Source of the DNA: Ruminococcus sp.
GTDB taxonomy: Bacteria > Bacillota > Clostridia > Oscillospirales > Ruminococcaceae
Assembly: GCA_029060755.1 (NCBI GenBank)
Contig: JAIDTI010000082.1
Location: 1 to 49,423 of the forward strand
DNA: 49,423 nt
Direction: 5' to 3'
Shown: in pieces, positions 44,111 to 49,423 of the stretch
Position numbering within the stretch: position 1 is the first letter of the stretch
Layout: each line of letters opens with the position of its first letter
The notes under the pieces: model-generated
The model's database searches: none
What the model was told of the DNA's origin: nothing
Seen by the model: only the letters and a program-made list of their open reading frames with translations
Made by a program: the position numbers and the translations under genes

Positions 44111-45967
44111 TCAGATAGCATCTGCTAAAAATTTTTCAAGTACCTGAATCTGTAATGAAACCTGACTGTTTTTGTATTTGTTTGCCTCATGTGATTTAAG
44201 TCTGGCAAGAACTTTCTGCAATTCAGGTACTAAATCTCGTGGAAGTTCGCTGATTTCATAGCTATAATAGTAACTGTTTGTATTTTCCAGTGTATCAAAT
44301 ATAACGTCGGAAACAATATGTGGATTATCAATGATATATTTCGGGTCAAGTCCGCACAATGTATCAAGCAAACTTTTTTCACAGCATTTAGCAATTGCCT
44401 TTTTGCTGAAATCCACTATAGCATTGTGTATTTTTTCCTTGTCATCAGGTGAACAGGATTCATACAGCCTTTTGAGTGTGTAATCCGCCAAATCAAGACA
44501 TTTGCGTGTATATTCGTGTTCTGCTAAAGATTCTTTGCGGTCTCTGTAATAGAGATAACGTTTTTTACTGAAAATTTTCCTCTCTGATTTTTCAAGGTAT
44601 GAATCATCTGTAAGAAGTGCGATAATATCATCAATTTTTCCGTCTGCGATACGTTTTTCAACCTTATTGTCTCTGATGTCATAAAATACACCGTCTGCAA
44701 AAGCCACCATGTTTCTATAGTTACCATCGCTGTCACAATAAATGCTAGTGAACATTTTCATAATATTATAGCGGTACTTGTCTATAATATCGGGAAAATC
44801 CATGATACTTTTTCCTCTGTCCTCTGTTGCGATAAGGTACATATAAGGCAGTGTAAAATTATCACTGTCTCTGCTGTAGAGGTTTTCAATCATTCTGCGG
44901 AAAGCTTCATCATCATTCTTTGCTATGTTCTGTAAAAGTATTTCACAGATACTTGCAATAAAAACCTCATTGCTTTCTTTCTGGTTGACAAGTTCAAGAA
45001 TAATATCTTCTGCTTCGGGCTTGTTTGCAAGCATTTTCCATACATCTACAAAATTATGTGCAGAATATGATTTGGATTTGAGCAGTTCCTTTGTTTCCTC
45101 TGCCCTTTGAAGTGCATAATCAACAGCTATTTTATTGCGTGACATTGCAATAAGCGGTACATTTTTTTGTGCAAATTTGCCTGATGTGATTTTTGTGAGT
45201 ACAAAATCAGCTTCGGGTACATTGAGTTTTATAAGTGCAACAGCAGCCTTGTCTTTCATAGCAGCTTTTTCAGTCTTGTATATTTCAAGCAGTTTTTCGG
45301 CATTTCCTGCATCATAAGCAAGGCACTCAACAGCAGATTCTCTTACAAGATGCGGATTATTTTCATCCGCAATAAGTTCAAGATACCAGTCATTTTCGTC
45401 TGCACCTGCCAAAGTTCCGATATATTTAACAATAATTCCTCTTTCTTTGCTGTCTGATAAGTCAAGATGTTCTTTGAGTGCGGGAATTATACTTCTTCCA
45501 AATTTCGGAATATATTTTTCTTCTGTCACCGAAAGACTGGAGTATGATTTAATATTTTTCAGGAATAGATTAATTACACGGGGGTCTTTGTATGAATCAG
45601 GTGCAAGATTTTTTCCGCTTGTAAAAGAGGAAGTCAGCTCTTTTAAATCGGAGTATCTTAAATTTCGTGATTCACCGCCCACGCCTTTATTTTCGTGAGT
45701 TTCGCTGTTGTCCTTGAAAGTAGCCTGCGTAACGGCAAGCGCATCACACAATGATATGCAGTCGGCAAGAAGCGGAGCAGGATTTTCGGATGTAAAAAGC
45801 TCACTGCACATATTGTAAAGCCTTGCAAAGACTTTATTTGCCTTTGAAAGTGGCTCAAATGCTTCAACAGCACGTTTCAATCGGAAATCCTCATTTAATG
45901 TGGAACAGCCAGTAACAGCAGATGCACAAAGCCTGTCCCATAATTGATAAAAAAGCGATATATCCAT
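44111..45967 (-). CDS. Large alpha-helical (HEAT-like) protein
   Basis: 618 residues, soluble, almost all helix. Several segments fit HEAT-type repeats around residues 165-340 (e.g. RGIIVKYIGTLAGADE, LVRESAVECLAYDAGNAEKLLEIY, DKAAVALIKL). No enzyme motif. It lies between the SWIM and MoxR genes and is probably a scaffold or adaptor of that system. I cannot name its family. It starts 13 bases after the SWIM gene stop. Confidence 0.7.
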   Translation of the reverse strand: MDISLFYQLWDRLCASAVTGCSTLNEDFRLKRAVEAFEPLSKANKVFARLYNMCSELFTSENPAPLLADCISLCDALAVTQATFKDNSETHENKGVGGESRNLRYSDLKELTSSFTSGKNLAPDSYKDPRVINLFLKNIKSYSSLSVTEEKYIPKFGRSIIPALKEHLDLSDSKERGIIVKYIGTLAGADENDWYLELIADENNPHLVRESAVECLAYDAGNAEKLLEIYKTEKAAMKDKAAVALIKLNVPEADFVLTKITSGKFAQKNVPLIAMSRNKIAVDYALQRAEETKELLKSKSYSAHNFVDVWKMLANKPEAEDIILELVNQKESNEVFIASICEILLQNIAKNDDEAFRRMIENLYSRDSDNFTLPYMYLIATEDRGKSIMDFPDIIDKYRYNIMKMFTSIYCDSDGNYRNMVAFADGVFYDIRDNKVEKRIADGKIDDIIALLTDDSYLEKSERKIFSKKRYLYYRDRKESLAEHEYTRKCLDLADYTLKRLYESCSPDDKEKIHNAIVDFSKKAIAKCCEKSLLDTLCGLDPKYIIDNPHIVSDVIFDTLENTNSYYYSYEISELPRDLVPELQKVLARLKSHEANKYKNSQVSLQIQVLEKFLADAI

Positions 45968-45980
45968 TGTTGTTCTCCTT

Positions 45981-47414
45981 TCAGCAAAGTCTGATTATTC
46001 CGTCAGGTGTAACGATTGCAAGCGGACAGATGTATATTTTTCTGTCGGTAAGAGGGTAAAAAAGTTCTCCGAAAACTGCGCAGTTATCAAGATTATACTT
46101 TTCGCAGTCAAGAAGTTTCAGAACATCTGTAACGCTGTTATGTTCGTCATTGTTTTTCAGTGCGATAGTTTCACCGCCCGATTTAAGTACAGCGTGTCCG
46201 TCCTCTGCAAATTCAATTCTGTTGTATCTTATGAGCATTGCAACAGTCGGACTTGAAAGAGTGTTCTTGAGTTCGTTTTTTGCCTTTTTGACTGCATCTG
46301 AAAGTGAATTTTCCGCAAAAGATACGATTTTTTCAAAGTCCGATTTTTTTGGATTTCTTACGTCTGCATTATTCCAGCGTACACGACGATTCATTCCACC
46401 GGGATAACGATATAATTCAGGAATCTGATACACACCGAAAAATGAATCTTCCTCTTTTATGTAGCCTTTTGCTCTGTATGGACGTTTATTTTCCGTTTTA
46501 CAGATTTCACCATCTGTAAGGTCAATCCAATAGCCTGAATCCGTATCTCTTTCGTGTGCGGAATCGTTAATAACCATGAAAGAAAGCTGTATGATTTCAG
46601 AATTTTGCTTGTATAAGCCGATTTCTTTGAGTTGTTCAAGTTTCCACACATTTCCCATAGCCTCATACAGAATACTATCTTCAGGCAAGACCTCACCGCT
46701 TTCAAGTTTCTTGTCAATATAGTCCCTGCATTTTCTGACGGAAACAGAAAGTTTCACACATAATCTTGTAAATATACTCATATCTCTGTCGGTCGGTTTT
46801 TGTGAGATATTTTTTGCAAGTGAGATTATTTCAAGCATTATAGCCTGCGGTTCGGGAAGATAATAGTCACCTAACTGCTTTGCAAGTGACTGATACTGTG
46901 AGATTGACGCATTGTTTATTGATGCAACACCTCTGGAAAGAATGTCATTGACAAAACTTTCAGCTAAATCAAGTCCCTCACGCTGTTTTTTCAGTTTTTT
47001 TGTGACTGCCGACTTATTCACCTTTTTCGGTTTAGGCGGGTCGGTGCTTTCAGCTTTTTTTGCCTTTTTCTCTATCTTTTCACGCTTCTGTGCAATATCT
47101 TCGGGAACTTCACTTGTTTCAAAGTCCTTGCCTGTGATATAGTCGAACATGATTGCAAGACTATGCTTGCATGGAAATTGTCTGCTTGGACACGAACAGC
47201 GGAAAACAGGTGTATCACCCATGAAATCGGCGGATGTATAATACGGCTTTGAACCGCTTCCCTTACATTCGCCATAAATCAATGTATCATCATCTGTTTT
47301 TTTCAGATTCCTGAAAGCGTTTGTACGTGAAATTTTCTTTGCATTTGTGACAGCCGTACTGTTCGGAGCAAGGCTGACTATAAAATCTTCGGTAATATTT
47401 TTTAATGTACCCAC
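45981..47414 (-). CDS. SWIM zinc-finger protein (YehQ-like)
   Basis: 477 residues. The SWIM motif CxCx6CxH is C73, C75, C82 and H84 in FRCSCPSRQFPCKH, followed by a Lys/Pro-rich linker (about 110-150) and a long C-terminal domain. SWIM fingers bind DNA or protein partners. The start is GTG at 47414: AAAGGA lies nine bases upstream, whereas the TTG at 47432 overlaps that site. First gene of the MoxR-VWA operon with a good promoter. Similar to E. coli YehQ in motif and setting. Confidence 0.85.
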   Translation of the reverse strand: MGTLKNITEDFIVSLAPNSTAVTNAKKISRTNAFRNLKKTDDDTLIYGECKGSGSKPYYTSADFMGDTPVFRCSCPSRQFPCKHSLAIMFDYITGKDFETSEVPEDIAQKREKIEKKAKKAESTDPPKPKKVNKSAVTKKLKKQREGLDLAESFVNDILSRGVASINNASISQYQSLAKQLGDYYLPEPQAIMLEIISLAKNISQKPTDRDMSIFTRLCVKLSVSVRKCRDYIDKKLESGEVLPEDSILYEAMGNVWKLEQLKEIGLYKQNSEIIQLSFMVINDSAHERDTDSGYWIDLTDGEICKTENKRPYRAKGYIKEEDSFFGVYQIPELYRYPGGMNRRVRWNNADVRNPKKSDFEKIVSFAENSLSDAVKKAKNELKNTLSSPTVAMLIRYNRIEFAEDGHAVLKSGGETIALKNNDEHNSVTDVLKLLDCEKYNLDNCAVFGELFYPLTDRKIYICPLAIVTPDGIIRLC

Positions 47415-47447
47415 GTCTGATAATCCTTTCAAAAAAGTTTATAATTT

Positions 47448-47476
47448 ATTCTACCATATTATGTATAAAAAGTCAA
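47448..47476 (-). promoter_or_regulatory. Promoter of the SWIM-MoxR-VWA operon
   Basis: TTGACT (47471-47476) and TAGAAT (47448-47453), 17 bp apart. The start site is close to the GTG, so the leader is short. Confidence 0.85.
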
Positions 47477-47479
47477 TAG

Positions 47480-47520
47480 CACAAAAGTTCTTTTTTTTGG
47501 TAGGTTATGAACTTTTTGTG
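47480..47520. promoter_or_regulatory. Inverted repeat between divergent promoters
   Basis: CACAAAAGTTC (47480-47490) is inverted as GAACTTTTTGTG (47509-47520) with an 18-nt spacer. It sits just upstream of the SWIM-operon -35 and about 20 bp upstream of the protease -35, so it could be an operator for either. Confidence 0.45.
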
Positions 47521-47538
47521 TACATACAATATTTATCA

Positions 47539-47567
47539 TTGACATCTTTGAAAATATATGTTACAAT
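47539..47567 (+). promoter_or_regulatory. Promoter of the cysteine protease gene
   Basis: TTGACA (47539-47544) and TACAAT (47562-47567), 17 bp apart, about 33 bp before the ATG. Confidence 0.85.
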
Positions 47568-47600
47568 AAACATAATAATTAATGAAAGGATATGAACATT

Positions 47601-49423
47601 ATGAAAAAATCAGTATCAAGAATTACTGCCTTTATTCTTTCTGCATCAATGACATTTCTTAATATTCCTGTAGGTTACGCCGAAGAAGAACCGCAACTGC
47701 ACATAACTAATATAATTTCAGGCGAAACATCAGAGTATGGTATGACCGACGTTAAAGAAATCGACGAAAACGGAACAGAAGTCTATCATAATCTCATACC
47801 ACATAGAGAAGACAGAGCAGTCCTGCTTCCCGAAGCATATGATTTGCGTGATTACGGATACAGTACAAGCGTAAAAAATCAGGGAAGCACGGGTACTTGC
47901 TGGGCGCACTCCGCACTTGCTTCTGCTGAATCAAATATGATTATAAACGGACTGGCAGATAAAAGCGTAGACTTATCAGAATCGCATCTTGTCTGGTTCG
48001 GAAACTGTCGATACAGTACAAATCCAGATGATGTTCTGTATCATGAGGGACATAATGAGGGTACGGACGGCTATGACAATGGCGGAAATTATGTTATAGC
48101 TGTCGCAACTCTCGCTCGCTGGAACGGTATTCAGTTTGAAAAAAATTTCTCTGATGTAAGAAAAAGACCGTCAATTGACGAAAGCTACAGATATACTTCA
48201 TACGGATATTTACAGAACAGTGATTCAATTGACAAAAATGACAGGGAAGCAATAAAACTTCATATCATGAACAGCGGTGCATTGCTTGCATCATTTGCAT
48301 CACTTGAAGAATATTTCTCAAAAAATAATATATCTTATTATTGTCCTGAAGAACACAACACAAATCACGGCATTACAATTATAGGCTGGGACGACAACTA
48401 CAGCAAGAAGAATTTTGGAGATTATATCCCCGAAACTGACGGTGCTTGGATTTGCAAGAACAGCTGGGGTGAAAACTGGGGCGACAACGGATATTTCTAT
48501 CTTTCATACTGCGATATGACATACAGTAAGCTTACTTCCTTTGAAATATCTCCTACTGACAAATACGACAAAATATATCAGTATGATGCTTTAGCGGATT
48601 CCTGTATACATTTCAATGATATGGGTATAGCCGCCGCAAATATATACACATCTGATAAATATGAAGCACTCAATGCCGTATCGTTCTACACAAGAGAAGC
48701 TTCCGTACCTTATAAAATATACATATATTCAGGAGTAACCGACGGCAAGCCGACAAGCGGAAAACTTATATACACTGAAGACGGTGTACAACAATATGCA
48801 GGCTATCATGTAGTTGATTTGACGAAATCCGTTTATATTAGTCCCGATACAAATTTTTCTGTTGTTGTCGCACTTAAACAGGCAAACGCTTATTTCACTA
48901 TCGACAGTGGTACAAGTGAAAACAGCTCATCATATTACAGTTACTATAATGTCAGAACAAATAAAATCGGAAACTGGGCGGATTTATCTGTCAGATATGG
49001 TGCTGATGCTTGTATAAAGGCGTTTACAAAGTCTGACGAGGAATTAATACCAGCCTGCGTAAAAACTGGAAAGCATGATTTTACTGAATATACCAACAGC
49101 GAGGACGGTACACACTCCCGAACCTGCACAGTCTGTAACTACACTGAATCGGCTGAACATGATTTAAGCAACTGGACGACTAACAAAGACGGCACGCACT
49201 CCCGAACTTGCGCCGACTGCGGATATACTGAATCTGATGTGCATTTCTTTGGTTTATGGGCATCAACAGACAACAAGCATTTCTGTTCCTGCGAAATATG
49301 CGGTTACACTGAATCCGCTGAACATGATTTCAGCAAGTGGACGATTACCAGAGCCAAACACTCTCACTCCTGCACGGTCTGCGGTTATACTGAATCGGCT
49401 GAACACAATTTCGGCAAGTGGAC
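47601..49423 (+). CDS. Secreted papain-like (C1A) cysteine protease with CxxC repeats, partial
   Basis: Runs off the right edge (607 codons seen). Signal peptide residues 1-27 (cut near VGYA-EEE). Mature papain fold: C100 in QGSTGTCWAHSA with the oxyanion Gln, H256 in TNHGITIIGWD, N287 in CKNSWGENWGD. A beta-rich domain follows (about 310-480), then tandem 27-28-residue repeats from H492. GAAAGG precedes the ATG. The type is common in gut Ruminococcus; C1A proteases there occur with surface or dockerin modules, whose presence past the edge is unknown. Confidence 0.92.
   Translation, partial: MKKSVSRITAFILSASMTFLNIPVGYAEEEPQLHITNIISGETSEYGMTDVKEIDENGTEVYHNLIPHREDRAVLLPEAYDLRDYGYSTSVKNQGSTGTCWAHSALASAESNMIINGLADKSVDLSESHLVWFGNCRYSTNPDDVLYHEGHNEGTDGYDNGGNYVIAVATLARWNGIQFEKNFSDVRKRPSIDESYRYTSYGYLQNSDSIDKNDREAIKLHIMNSGALLASFASLEEYFSKNNISYYCPEEHNTNHGITIIGWDDNYSKKNFGDYIPETDGAWICKNSWGENWGDNGYFYLSYCDMTYSKLTSFEISPTDKYDKIYQYDALADSCIHFNDMGIAAANIYTSDKYEALNAVSFYTREASVPYKIYIYSGVTDGKPTSGKLIYTEDGVQQYAGYHVVDLTKSVYISPDTNFSVVVALKQANAYFTIDSGTSENSSSYYSYYNVRTNKIGNWADLSVRYGADACIKAFTKSDEELIPACVKTGKHDFTEYTNSEDGTHSRTCTVCNYTESAEHDLSNWTTNKDGTHSRTCADCGYTESDVHFFGLWASTDNKHFCSCEICGYTESAEHDFSKWTITRAKHSHSCTVCGYTESAEHNFGKW
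49074..49423 (+). repeat. Tandem protein repeats with CxxCxYTES motif
   Basis: Four full units begin at His codons 492, 520, 548 and 575 and a fifth at 602, each 27-28 residues. Consensus HDF-x-x-W-...-H-S-R-T-C-x-x-C-G-Y-T-E-S-A-E. Each has a CxxC pair that may bind zinc or form disulfides. DNA of the units is similar but not identical. Confidence 0.9.

Noticed and set aside
49074..49423. CRISPR-like direct repeats with 81-84-bp period
   Set aside because: The repeats are in frame and encode a protein repeat with conserved CxxC; variation is codon-like.
1..49423. tRNA or rRNA genes
   Set aside because: I saw no tRNA-like cloverleaf blocks or rRNA sequence while reading; a covariance-model scan would be decisive.

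Overview
The window looks like the chromosome of a low-GC Gram-positive member of the Clostridia, most likely Ruminococcus or a close relative. This is inferred from sequence character, not from a search. Supporting signs are vegetative promoters of the TTGACA-17-TATAAT type, strong Shine-Dalgarno sites with several TTG/GTG starts, a tryptophan T-box, a BirA-type operator before bioY-bioB, the hprK-murB-rapZ-whiA-dnaE-pfkA gene order, and a secreted papain-like protease ending in CxxCGYTES repeats.

Layout. 1-990: a methyltransferase-like gene and intergenic DNA. 994-7740 (minus): trpEGDCFBA behind a Trp T-box leader. 7817-13501 (plus): glycolytic genes pgk, tpiA and gpmI, with a small membrane protein after pgk and three related membrane proteins between tpiA and gpmI. 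13466-16110: an accessory patch (PfpI-like protein, acetyltransferase, P-loop kinase-like protein, hypothetical protein) inside duplicated flanks that include a copy of the gpmI 3' end. 16119-17700 (minus): bioY-bioB with an operator over the promoter. 17721-30126 (minus): a long run from rpe through an unusual Rnf-like membrane trio, a membrane-anchored secreted protein, hprK, murB, rapZ, whiA and dnaE to pfkA, which has its own promoter. 30205-37432 (plus): rpsO, pnp, a three-S1-domain protein, cca and pflA with two unknown genes. 37444-37936: a roughly 490-bp unit with about 127-bp terminal inverted repeats around a 59-codon ORF and its terminator. 37934-47476 (minus): a SWIM / alpha-helical / MoxR / DUF5682 / VWA / DUF1294 operon resembling E. 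coli yehLMPQ, interrupted by an IS605-type tnpB element. 47539-end (plus): a secreted C1 protease cut by the window edge.

The trp and bio units are self-contained nutrient pathways, each with its own sensor. The glycolytic genes, pfkA, hprK and pflA outline carbon flow and its control. rpsO/pnp/S1/cca form an RNA-maturation neighbourhood.

The most unusual items are: (1) an RnfD/E/A-like trio with no rnfB/C/G beside it, lacking three of the four expected membrane iron-sulfur cysteines and a recognisable SGAT-type flavinylation motif; (2) the long-inverted-repeat element next to pflA, whose end supplies the stop codon of the neighbouring DUF1294 gene; (3) the MoxR-VWA-SWIM operon split by TnpB; (4) the accreting accessory patch after gpmI; and (5) a roughly 90-nt hairpin leader before pnp.
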